From Mycobacterium sp. (GTDB lineage: Bacteria; Actinomycetota; Actinomycetes; Mycobacteriales; Mycobacteriaceae): DNA of 13,448 nt. Under the pieces are notes generated by a model, which saw only the letters and a list, made by a program, of their open reading frames with translations, was not told the DNA's origin and did no database searches. This document shows, piece after piece, positions 1 to 5,854 of this stretch (its first letter is position 1; each line of letters begins with the position of its first letter). The stretch spans positions 4,814 to 18,261 of the forward strand of contig JAHFVB010000010.1 of NCBI GenBank assembly GCA_023264755.1, written 5' to 3'. Position numbers and translations under genes: made by a program.

Positions 1-824
1 GCCGCCTGTTCCGGTGTCCCCTGGACGATTTGCGCCGTGGTGGCCACGTCGACCTGGCGGCGGTCGAAGTCGATGCGTTCATGAAGGCGGTTGCGCAGCG
101 CATTGACCTGGTCGTCGAATCCCGGCGGCCAGTCGATGGTGCCCAGTCGGTCGAGGTAGACCTGAGCCGCATCCTCCTCGATGACGTTGGCGGCCTTGGC
201 CGCATTGAGGTCGTTGGCGGCCAAGGCCGACTTCCATTTCGCCGACGCGTCCACGGTGGACTGGTAGAACCTCAGGTCCGCCACCTGCAATTGATCGGCC
301 GCTACTCCGGCTGGGGGCACGGGGTGGCCGAGCGCCGCGCGCAGCCCGTCGCCTTCCACCGATAGCAACGCCTCGACAAGCTCGACTTGGAGTTCCAAGG
401 CATCGACGCGCTCAGCGTCCTTGACGTCAACCCCGACCAACTCGGCGAGGGTACTCAGTTCGGCGGTGTTGTGCTGACGCATCCGGTCGATGATCGGTTG
501 TTCCGCCGTGGGAAAGGCGATCGCACCCAGTTCGGTGTCCCACGTCGCCACTATGTCGCGTTGCGCGCCGGAATGGTCCTTCACTGCCGCGTGGTCGGGT
601 TTTCGGGCCGCGTCGATCATGGCGGCGAAGGCCCGCGAGCACTCCCATGGCGTCGCGGCTTTCTCGTACTGCGTGAAGGCGACGGCGGGATCGACCGGTG
701 GAGTCGGTGGCTTCGACGTCCCCGGAGCCGGAGCCGAAGCCGCGCCGCAGCCCGCAACCCCCATCGCGACGGCGATGGCGATGGCGAGCAAGAAGGTCCG
801 GATGTTGCAATGACAACGTCGCAT
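1..824 (-). CDS. putative lipoprotein, C-terminus cut by window edge
   Basis: An open frame runs from ATG at 824 leftwards to the window edge with no stop, giving 274 codons so far. The start follows a purine-rich GGGGGGAAG about 5 bases upstream. The N-terminus reads MRRCHCNIRTFLLAIAIAVA: a basic n-region, a hydrophobic core, then a lipobox VAGC with Cys26 as the predicted lipidated residue. A short Ala/Pro/Ser/Thr linker follows (about 27-45), typical of envelope-anchored lipoproteins. The rest is hydrophilic, rich in Ala, Asp and Glu and probably mostly helical, with no catalytic motif I recognise. By its signal it should be lipidated and held on the outer face of the plasma membrane. I do not recognise the family. 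The missing C-terminus could carry a further domain. The gene is divergent from the membrane protein at 1111. Confidence 0.8.
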   Translation of the reverse strand, partial: MRRCHCNIRTFLLAIAIAVAMGVAGCGAASAPAPGTSKPPTPPVDPAVAFTQYEKAATPWECSRAFAAMIDAARKPDHAAVKDHSGAQRDIVATWDTELGAIAFPTAEQPIIDRMRQHNTAELSTLAELVGVDVKDAERVDALELQVELVEALLSVEGDGLRAALGHPVPPAGVAADQLQVADLRFYQSTVDASAKWKSALAANDLNAAKAANVIEEDAAQVYLDRLGTIDWPPGFDDQVNALRNRLHERIDFDRRQVDVATTAQIVQGTPEQA

Positions 825-864
825 CGATCTTCCCCCCGGAGATCCGCCTTACAGCAATTTTCCC

Positions 865-902
865 GTGTCCTGGCAGATACATCACAGCGAACTGCCGGAC
901 AC
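865..902 (-). promoter_or_regulatory. inverted repeat upstream of the lipoprotein gene
   Basis: The arms are GTGTCCTGGCAG (865-876) and CTGCCGGACAC (892-902), complementary over 11 bases apart from one unpaired T, around a 15-base centre. The repeat lies 41-78 bases before the lipoprotein start, immediately downstream of a TATCAT -10-like hexamer on the same strand. It could be an operator overlapping the transcription start or a hairpin in the leader. The structure is seen directly; the function is inferred. Confidence 0.5.
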
Positions 903-903
903 G

Positions 904-909
904 ATGATA
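904..909 (-). promoter_or_regulatory. candidate -10 element of the lipoprotein gene
   Basis: Read on the minus strand the hexamer is TATCAT, matching the mycobacterial TAnnnT -10 pattern. It is about 80 bases upstream of the ATG at 824 and abuts the inverted repeat at 865-902. No good -35 is visible at 17 bases; the sequence there is GC-only. This is a pattern match only. Confidence 0.35.
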
Positions 910-1110
910 ACGCCGTGTGAACCGGCGGCGGGGGAGTTGCCGAAGAATGCGAATCGCCGAAAGCCGTGACCGCCCCGGTCCAGCCGTCGACCGTCACCTA
1001 CGCGCTCGGAGCTACTCCTTCGCGTAGACCTCACTGGGAACTCCTCGTGCCCAGCGTCCGCGCGTCCCTCTGCCTGCAAGACTTTGCGCACCCGGTCGGA
1101 GGGAACAGGC

Positions 1111-1983
1111 GTGACGAGCAAGTTCGCGGTCTATGAAGCCATGTCCCTTGAGCCCGGCCAGTACGTGTTGCGCAAACTGCCGCACATCACCGCACTGTTT
1201 TGGGCGCTCAAGATCCTGGCGACGACTCTGGGCGAGACCGCCGGTGACTACTTCTCCCAGACGCTCGGGTTGGGCACCCTTCGCTCGGCGGGGCTGCTCC
1301 TGGCGATCTTCCTGGTTGCCGTGACAATTCAGTTGCGCGCCAGTCGATTTCACCCGGCGCTGTTCTGGGTGGTGGTGATCCTGACCAGTACTGCAGGCAC
1401 CACGGTCTCGGACTACATCAACTACACGTCCCATCTGGGGCAGCTGACCGGCGCACTGATCTTGGGCAGTGGGCTCGCCGTGGTGATGCTGGTCTGGTGG
1501 CGCAGCGGCCAGACGCTGAACGTGGAGAACGTTGCCACCTTCGCCGGCGAGGTGCTGTTCTGGATCGCCGTCGTCTTCTCCAACAGCCTTGGCACGTCCA
1601 CCGGGGACTACCTGGCGGGTGGGTTGGGCGTGGGGCTGCGAACTGCCGCGCTGATTCTGACGGCGGCGATGCTGATCCTGCTGGCGGCGCACTACTTCAC
1701 CAAGATCAATGCCGTCTTGCTGTTCTGGATCGCCTTCGTCCTGACCCGCCCCTGGGGTGCGGAGGTGGGCAACATCCTGAGCCGGAGCCCCGACCATGGC
1801 GGGCTGGGGTTGGGTAACGCCGGCGCCTCCGCGGTGCTCATCGCCTGCCTGGTGGTGCTGGTCGGCTACCAAACCTTCGACGTCTGCCGCCATCCCCTGG
1901 AACCCCTGCCGGTGCCGACCAACCGCCGCAACGGGCAACCGCAGCGGCCCAACGGCGCGGTCGTCACCGTCGCGCCACGCTGA
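1111..1983 (+). CDS. polytopic membrane protein with four internal repeats (COG4705-like)
   Basis: The GTG start at 1111 is chosen because GGAGGG (1098-1103) sits 7 bases upstream; a TTG at 1084 in the same frame has no such site. The product is 290 residues. Four copies of one unit are visible, beginning at about residues 29, 84, 149 and 204. Each opens with LFW, continues into a hydrophobic helix, then a small-residue/Gly turn with an acidic or Asn residue (GETAGD, GTTVSD, GTSTGD, GAEVGN), then a second helix. That gives about eight membrane segments. A hydrophilic Arg/Pro/Asn tail follows from about 258. The repeat pattern resembles the uncharacterised membrane-anchored proteins of COG4705, whose function is unknown. 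The N-terminal 20 residues are probably cytoplasmic. The gene appears monocistronic, with hairpins directly after the stop. Confidence 0.85.
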   Translation: MTSKFAVYEAMSLEPGQYVLRKLPHITALFWALKILATTLGETAGDYFSQTLGLGTLRSAGLLLAIFLVAVTIQLRASRFHPALFWVVVILTSTAGTTVSDYINYTSHLGQLTGALILGSGLAVVMLVWWRSGQTLNVENVATFAGEVLFWIAVVFSNSLGTSTGDYLAGGLGVGLRTAALILTAAMLILLAAHYFTKINAVLLFWIAFVLTRPWGAEVGNILSRSPDHGGLGLGNAGASAVLIACLVVLVGYQTFDVCRHPLEPLPVPTNRRNGQPQRPNGAVVTVAPR

Positions 1984-1988
1984 CCTTG

Positions 1989-2033
1989 GCGGTGCTTCGG
2001 AGCCGCAGGTAGGGGCGTCGCGCGTGAGCGACG
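1989..2033 (+). terminator. two tandem hairpins after the four-repeat membrane protein
   Basis: The first hairpin (1989-2006) pairs GCGG with CCGC and is capped by a C(TTCG)G tetraloop, with one mismatch in the stem. The second has perfect 6-base arms CGTCGC (2016-2021) and GCGACG (2028-2033) around a 6-base loop. They begin 5 bases after the stop codon. There is no T-tract, which is common for actinobacterial terminators. They plausibly separate this transcript from the gene at 2125, but I have no direct evidence for termination. Confidence 0.4.
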
Positions 2034-2124
2034 GGCGTCCAGGTGGTCCCGCCGCAACCCCTCAATCGACCGTTCGTCGGCGTGCCGGGCCGGGATTGGG
2101 CGGTGTTGACGGGATGATACTGGT

Positions 2125-2937
2125 GTGGCCCCTGATGCAGACGTGATAAACGCAAAGCTCACCGACGAGGTGCGCAAGGAGCCGCCAACAGCACAGCCGG
2201 CCGAACCCGCGACAGCCGGACCAACGGCCGCACCCACCACCGGGGAGCCGCCGAACCAACCCGGCGTGGCACTCGTCGCGTCGCCAGCGCCGCCACGGTG
2301 GCGCATGCCATCGCCGCCCAAATCGCTCGTCACCCGCGAGAAGCTCGTGACCCGCGAGCAGATCGATCAGTTCGGCCGCACCGCTGCCATGGCCGCGGCC
2401 GGCGTCGTCAGGTTCGCCGGCAGCGTGGCCAAGGGTCTCGGGCGCCTGGTGAGTTGGGGATGGCACACCGTCGAACAAGCGCCGCCCGCCGCGCGACTGC
2501 TGTTCATCACGGGCGTGCTGACGCTGGTGAGCATCGCCGGGTCGGTGGCGTTGGACGATTCCCTCGGCCTGACGTGCGCCATCGTGTTCGTTCCGCTGTG
2601 CGCGGTCACGTTGGGGGCCGTCGGCCACCGCTGGTACACCGGACTCACCGCGGACCAGGCCGCCAGCCACGCCACTTCGGAGCTCGAGCGGTCGGTGCGC
2701 TACCTGGACAACAAGCTCACGTTCGCACTGAATTCGCTTGATACCGAACAGCACCAGCAAGCCGTCATCGCACTCTTCCAAGCCAAGACGGCAATCGAGC
2801 TCGCGCTGGGCACCGAGCAATCGGCAATCGCGAGCCAGCCCGACGGGTTGCCTGCGGTTGCAGACCACACCCGACCCCGGATTCAGGCCGCATCGACATC
2901 GGCGTTGCGAGAGAACAACTCCCAGGTGGCTTCCTAA
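2125..2937 (+). CDS. hypothetical membrane protein with proline-rich N-terminus
   Basis: The product is 270 residues from GTG at 2125. The ribosome binding site is only moderate (GGGA about 10 bases upstream), so a GTG six codons later (2143) remains possible. Residues 15-66 are rich in Pro, Ala, Thr and Glu and likely disordered. A short repeat follows (LVTREKLVTREQ, 68-79), then an amphipathic Ala/Gly-rich helix (80-112). Two adjacent hydrophobic segments (about 122-143 and 148-167) look like a membrane hairpin. The C-terminal 100 residues are soluble and helical. No enzymatic motif is visible and I do not recognise the family. With two membrane segments both termini would be on the same side, probably cytoplasmic. 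It follows the four-repeat membrane protein by 141 bases and converges on the cutinase gene. Confidence 0.75.
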   Translation: MAPDADVINAKLTDEVRKEPPTAQPAEPATAGPTAAPTTGEPPNQPGVALVASPAPPRWRMPSPPKSLVTREKLVTREQIDQFGRTAAMAAAGVVRFAGSVAKGLGRLVSWGWHTVEQAPPAARLLFITGVLTLVSIAGSVALDDSLGLTCAIVFVPLCAVTLGAVGHRWYTGLTADQAASHATSELERSVRYLDNKLTFALNSLDTEQHQQAVIALFQAKTAIELALGTEQSAIASQPDGLPAVADHTRPRIQAASTSALRENNSQVAS

Positions 2938-2976
2938 ACGGCTGGGACTTCTGGGTGCATCAGTCCTGAATTGCCA

Positions 2977-3016
2977 ACGGCCGGAAGCCGTCCCATGTGG
3001 ACTGGCTTCCGGCCGT
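2977..3016. terminator. strong bidirectional terminator-like hairpin
   Basis: Perfect 13-base arms ACGGCCGGAAGCC (2977-2989) and GGCTTCCGGCCGT (3004-3016) are extended inward by GTCC/GGAC (2990-2993 and 2999-3002), with one bulged T and a 5-base loop. It lies between two convergent genes, 39 bases past the stop of the upstream gene and 14 bases past the stop of the minus-strand cutinase. It lacks a T-tract on either side. Stem strength and placement support a shared terminator. Confidence 0.75.
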
Positions 3017-3030
3017 GGCCTGAGCTCGAT

Positions 3031-3819
3031 TCAGTTGCCGGGTTCGACCTCGGCGGCGGTCTGCACCAACGTCGCGGTGGCGGCCGGAGCGCCCAGCCGA
3101 CCCGCCACGAAATCGGCGGCCTGGTCGGCCATTCCGTTGGACTTGTACGAGCTGTGCGCCGAGCGGTCCAGGCCACCGGGGAAGCAGACCGGGTCGCCGG
3201 TGGCGCACAGTTGCACGGTCTTGGCCGTGTACAGGTCGCCGATGGAGATCGACGGGGCGCTGCGATCGGCCAGCCCCAGGAACCAGTCGTCCGGGGTGCC
3301 GAACAGCGCGACGGCAGCGACGTGCGACGCGACCGCAGCGGGCATCGGTCCGGAGATGCTGGCGGGCAGGGTGAATCCCGCGGGCACGGCACTGGCGGTG
3401 GTGTAGCCGGCCACGGCCGCGCCTTGCGAGTAGCCTCCGAGCACGATCTTGGTCGCCGGGCACTGGGCGACAATCGACTGAATCCTGTTGCTGGCGTCGG
3501 CGACTCCGTCGACGGCCTGGCCGAAGTTCAGCGAGGCCGGGTAGTTGACCGCGTACACGTCGACCGACTTGCCGGGTAGGCGGGCGGTCAAGGCGTCGAC
3601 GAACGCCTGTCCGGTGGCGCCCACGCCGGGCGCTTCGAACGTGCCACGCGCGAAGACGACCTCGACGGCGGCGCACGAGTCGTTGGCGGCGTTCGCCGTC
3701 GCGGCCGGACCCGCGACCACGCCGACGACGATCGCGGCCAGCGCCAGCGTCGTCAGGGTTGCCGACTTGGCCAGCCGTCCGACTGCGGATACCGCGCCGG
3801 TCCTTGGTGAGGTGTTCAT
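3031..3819 (-). CDS. secreted cutinase-family serine esterase (first paralogue)
   Basis: The product is 262 residues from ATG at 3819, which has a GGGGACC-type ribosome binding site just before it; an in-frame extension to 3900 lacks one. A signal peptide is clear: basic region to about 18, hydrophobic core 21-37, and a likely Ala-x-Ala cleavage near 44. The mature enzyme has the cutinase signatures. Ser131 lies in GYSQG, Asp209 in GDPVC and His222 in RSAHSSY, forming the triad. Cys49-Cys120 and Cys205-Cys212 fit the two family disulfides. In this fold Gln132, after the nucleophile, contributes to the oxyanion hole. Mycobacterial cutinase-like proteins (Culps) hydrolyse lipid esters, and some act on phospholipids; the substrate here is unknown. 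The protein should be exported by Sec and act in the envelope or outside the cell. It is a close paralogue of the divergent gene at 4129. Confidence 0.95.
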   Translation of the reverse strand: MNTSPRTGAVSAVGRLAKSATLTTLALAAIVVGVVAGPAATANAANDSCAAVEVVFARGTFEAPGVGATGQAFVDALTARLPGKSVDVYAVNYPASLNFGQAVDGVADASNRIQSIVAQCPATKIVLGGYSQGAAVAGYTTASAVPAGFTLPASISGPMPAAVASHVAAVALFGTPDDWFLGLADRSAPSISIGDLYTAKTVQLCATGDPVCFPGGLDRSAHSSYKSNGMADQAADFVAGRLGAPAATATLVQTAAEVEPGN

Positions 3820-4128
3820 GAGGTCCCCGTTCCTAGCTCCCGCATCGCCATCGCTTCTGTGTAGAGGTGGCATCTGCCAGTTATAAGTCGCAATCCGCAA
3901 ACTTCGATTCCGCCGTTGTCAAGTGATGTATGTCATCTGCGCAAAGGTCTGAATCAGGAATGCTGGCCGGCCTGCCGCCGTTGAGGCTCGGCACCCTCTT
4001 CCGGCTAGCAGGTAGCGCGCCTTCCGGTCCGCGGTCGCAGGTCGTGGAGGCCAGCGTCGATGTGCCGCCGTACTCGGCGAAGCAGGCTTGAGCCACCACC
4101 TCACCGACTTGCCCTGGAAGGACCGACC
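3820..4128. promoter_or_regulatory. divergent intergenic region between the two cutinase genes
   Basis: This 309-base spacer separates the starts of two divergent cutinase genes and must hold both promoters. On the minus strand a TATAAC hexamer (3880-3885) and a TTGACA (3917-3922) are present, but they are 31 bases apart and so are not a matched pair. AT-rich sequence is concentrated at 3880-3960. The part nearer the plus-strand gene is GC-rich, with only weak TAGCAG/TAGCGC hexamers near 4007-4018. Ribosome binding sites abut both genes: GGGGACC before 3819 and GGAAGGA at 4116-4122. I see no convincing gene here; the frames that cross it lack coding character. Confidence 0.5.
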
Positions 4129-4905
4129 ATGAAGACCAACGGGGGATCGACGCAGCAGCACTCATCGCCGGCGGTGCGCTGGCTCGGCGCGACCGCGGTG
4201 GCCGCTGCCGCACTGATGGGACCGCAGGCCGCCGGGCTGGCCGAGGCCGAACCTGCCGTGACCGTGGCCGCCGCGAACCCGGTCTGCCCCGACGTCGAGG
4301 TGGTCTTCGCACGCGGCACGTTCGAAGCCCCCGTCATTGGCGACACCGGACAGGCCTTCGTCGATGCGCTGTCGTCCCGGCTGGCCGGCCAGACCGTTCA
4401 GACCTACGGGGTGAACTACCCGGCCTCGCTCGACTTCGGCGCCGCCGCGGCCGGCGTCGCCGACGCCAGCAGCAAGGTCGAGTCCATCGCGGCGAGCTGC
4501 CCCAACACCAAGGTCGTGCTCGGCGGCTACTCACAAGGGGCCGCCGTCGCCGGCTACACCACCTTCGCCGCCGTTCCGGCCGGAATCACCCTGCCCAGCG
4601 GAACCGGGCCGATGCCGCCCGCGGTGGCCTCCCATGTCGCCGCCGTCGTGCTGTTCGGGACGCCGGACGATTGGTTCCTCCACCTGGTCGACAACAGCGC
4701 CCCGTCGATCACCGTCGGACCGCTGTACACCGCCAAGACCCTTCAACTGTGCGCCACCGGTGACCCGGTGTGCTTCCCCGGCGGGCTCGACCGCAGCGCC
4801 CACAGCTCGTACCAGAGCAACGGGATGGCCGACCAGGCTGCCGACTACGTCGTCAACGCGCTCGGGGCCGCCTCACCCACGCAGACCGCGAACGCCCGCG
4901 CCTGA
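4129..4905 (+). CDS. secreted cutinase-family serine esterase (second paralogue)
   Basis: The product is 258 residues from ATG at 4129, with GGAAGGA (4116-4122) 6 bases upstream; the in-frame extension to 4060 is unsupported. The signal peptide has a hydrophobic core at about 18-36 and a likely cleavage near AEA (38-40). Catalytic residues are all present: Ser135 in GYSQG, Asp212 in GDPVC and His225 in RSAHSSY. Cys53-Cys124 and Cys208-Cys215 match the expected disulfides. My hand alignment to the neighbouring paralogue gives about 76% identity over roughly 200 mature residues, with near-identical active-site segments, while the signal peptides and C-terminal tails differ. That pattern fits duplication followed by divergence of the exported N-terminus. 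The expected activity is ester hydrolysis on lipid-like substrates outside the plasma membrane. The stop codon lies in the loop of the hairpin at 4893-4926. Confidence 0.95.
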   Translation: MKTNGGSTQQHSSPAVRWLGATAVAAAALMGPQAAGLAEAEPAVTVAAANPVCPDVEVVFARGTFEAPVIGDTGQAFVDALSSRLAGQTVQTYGVNYPASLDFGAAAAGVADASSKVESIAASCPNTKVVLGGYSQGAAVAGYTTFAAVPAGITLPSGTGPMPPAVASHVAAVVLFGTPDDWFLHLVDNSAPSITVGPLYTAKTLQLCATGDPVCFPGGLDRSAHSSYQSNGMADQAADYVVNALGAASPTQTANARA

Positions 4906-4926
4906 GTCGACCGAGTGGCGCGGGCG
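4893..4926. terminator. bidirectional terminator-like hairpin overlapping a stop codon
   Basis: Perfect 10-base arms CGCCCGCGCC (4893-4902) and GGCGCGGGCG (4917-4926) enclose a 14-base loop. The loop starts with the TGA stop of the plus-strand cutinase, and the right arm ends 2 bases before the stop of the minus-strand EspC-like gene at 4929. The stem is entirely G+C and has no T-tract. Its position between two convergent genes makes a shared terminator likely. The left arm is coding sequence for the last residues of the cutinase. Confidence 0.65.
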
Positions 4927-4928
4927 GC

Positions 4929-5216
4929 TTACGGGGCGAACGCACGCAGGCGCCGGCCGAACTCCTCGTCCATCTGCTGGTAGTGCTCGGCCGCCGCCGC
5001 GAGCTTGGTCGAATGGTCGGTGAGCGCGTCGTGGACCGAGTTGGCCGCACTGTCCAGCACCGACCCGGCGAGCTGGCAGGCCGCCCCGCTGAGCAGCCCG
5101 GACACCCCGGCCGCGCCGTCGGTCAGCGATTGCCCGGTCGTCAGGCTGGCCACGAAGGTGCCCACCTCGGCCTGCGTCTGAGCCGCCGTGCGCAGGTGTG
5201 TCGGATCTACTAGCAA
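4929..5216 (-). CDS. EspC-family ESX (type VII) secretion substrate
   Basis: The product is 95 residues from TTG at 5216. An in-frame TGA lies three codons upstream, so the gene cannot start earlier, and GGGTGGTGA precedes the TTG at suitable spacing. The opening LVDPTHL, the Ala/Ser/Gly-rich helical body and the ending resemble mycobacterial EspC-type proteins (about 100 residues). Near the C-terminus Tyr79-Gln-Gln-Met-Asp83 matches the YxxxD/E export signal of type VII substrates, followed by a basic amphipathic helix. No classical signal peptide and no obvious WxG turn are present. By family, it would be exported through an ESX system, often with a helical partner, and the core machinery is not in this window. 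A single Cys is at 47. The match is by pattern, not by search. A generic helical cytosolic protein is the main alternative. Confidence 0.75.
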   Translation of the reverse strand: MLVDPTHLRTAAQTQAEVGTFVASLTTGQSLTDGAAGVSGLLSGAACQLAGSVLDSAANSVHDALTDHSTKLAAAAEHYQQMDEEFGRRLRAFAP

Positions 5217-5240
5217 CGCTGTTCACCACCCATGAAACCG

Positions 5241-5246
5241 ATTCTA
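5241..5246 (-). promoter_or_regulatory. candidate -10 element of the EspC-like gene
   Basis: On the minus strand this reads TAGAAT, fitting TAnnnT, 24 bases before the TTG start at 5216. That implies a short leader of about 18 bases holding the GGGTGG ribosome binding site. The region is locally AT-rich. No convincing -35 is visible. Confidence 0.4.
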
Positions 5247-5305
5247 AATCCGTCGTAGAGGCCCGCAGCACAGCTCTTTCGGCGCGACTTTTCCCGTGGT
5301 CGCCA

Positions 5306-5331
5306 TTGACGCAACGGTGTTCTGCCAGACT
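5306..5331 (+). promoter_or_regulatory. candidate promoter of the VOC gene, possibly leaderless
   Basis: CAGACT (5326-5331), one base from the TAnnnT pattern, ends 6 bases before the ATG at 5338, the spacing expected if transcription begins at or near the ATG. TTGACG (5306-5311) lies upstream, but at 14 bases the spacing is shorter than usual. No Shine-Dalgarno sequence is visible before the ATG, which supports a leaderless transcript. Confidence 0.35.
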
Positions 5332-5337
5332 GCGCTG

Positions 5338-5826
5338 ATGATCCAGGGGTTCTCTCACATCGGCATCTGCGTGACCGATCTCGACCGTTCGATCCGCTTC
5401 TACACCGACGTCTTCGGGTTCGCGCAGCTCTACCAACTCGACTTCGACAACAACGAAGTCGCCGTGACCATGGAGCAGGAGGGCCGATTCCGCTCCGCGA
5501 TGCTCATCCGCAACGACATCCGGATCGAACTCCTGCAGTGGGTCGACGTCCCGACCACCGGGTCGGGTGAGCGCAAACCGATGACCGAGCTTGGGTTCAC
5601 GCATCTGTCGTTCCGCGTCGAGGACGTGGACGGTCTGACCGACGCCATCGTCGCCGCGGGCGGGACGTTGGTGGAGGCGACGCGCACCGTGCTCGGCGAC
5701 GTCGCCGACCCGGCCTCGGGGCGGTTCATCTACCTGACCGATCCCGACGGCACCCGCATCGAACTCATGCAAAACGTGCCCGATCTGTCCGGACTCAGCC
5801 CCGCCGACACCACCACGGCCGGATAG
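5338..5826 (+). CDS. VOC-superfamily (glyoxalase/dioxygenase fold) protein
   Basis: The product is 162 residues from ATG at 5338. A GTG-started frame from 5296 would add 14 residues with no family character, since the fold begins at MIQGFSHIGICV. Two babab modules are seen (about 4-70 and 86-146). The four metal-ligand positions of VOC enzymes are filled: His7, Glu64, His89 and Glu142, the last two in GFTHLSFRV and GTRIELMQ. This fits a divalent metal enzyme such as a lyase, epimerase or glyoxalase-type protein, cytosolic and probably dimeric. The length fits single-unit VOC proteins such as lactoylglutathione lyase or methylmalonyl-CoA epimerase relatives, but the exact reaction cannot be assigned. 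It converges on the P450 gene, with 28 bases between the stops and no clear terminator there. It is unlikely to be functionally tied to that gene by operon structure. Confidence 0.88.
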   Translation: MIQGFSHIGICVTDLDRSIRFYTDVFGFAQLYQLDFDNNEVAVTMEQEGRFRSAMLIRNDIRIELLQWVDVPTTGSGERKPMTELGFTHLSFRVEDVDGLTDAIVAAGGTLVEATRTVLGDVADPASGRFIYLTDPDGTRIELMQNVPDLSGLSPADTTTAG

Positions 5827-5854
5827 TCGAACCAGCTGCCGAGTGCCCCCGGGC

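Noticed and set aside
387..920. Plus-strand frames over the left-edge lipoprotein gene
   Set aside because: They have no protein character, whereas the minus-strand frame has a start with ribosome binding site, signal peptide and lipobox.
1012..1938. A 308-codon minus-strand frame over the four-repeat membrane protein
   Set aside because: It is a Gln/His/Gly/Arg-rich translation with no motifs, opposite a frame with clear membrane repeats and a good start.
2944..2968. GGGACT...AGTCC resembling half-sites of a DosR box
   Set aside because: The half-sites are too far apart for the 20-base DosR palindrome and lie between convergent genes where no promoter is expected.
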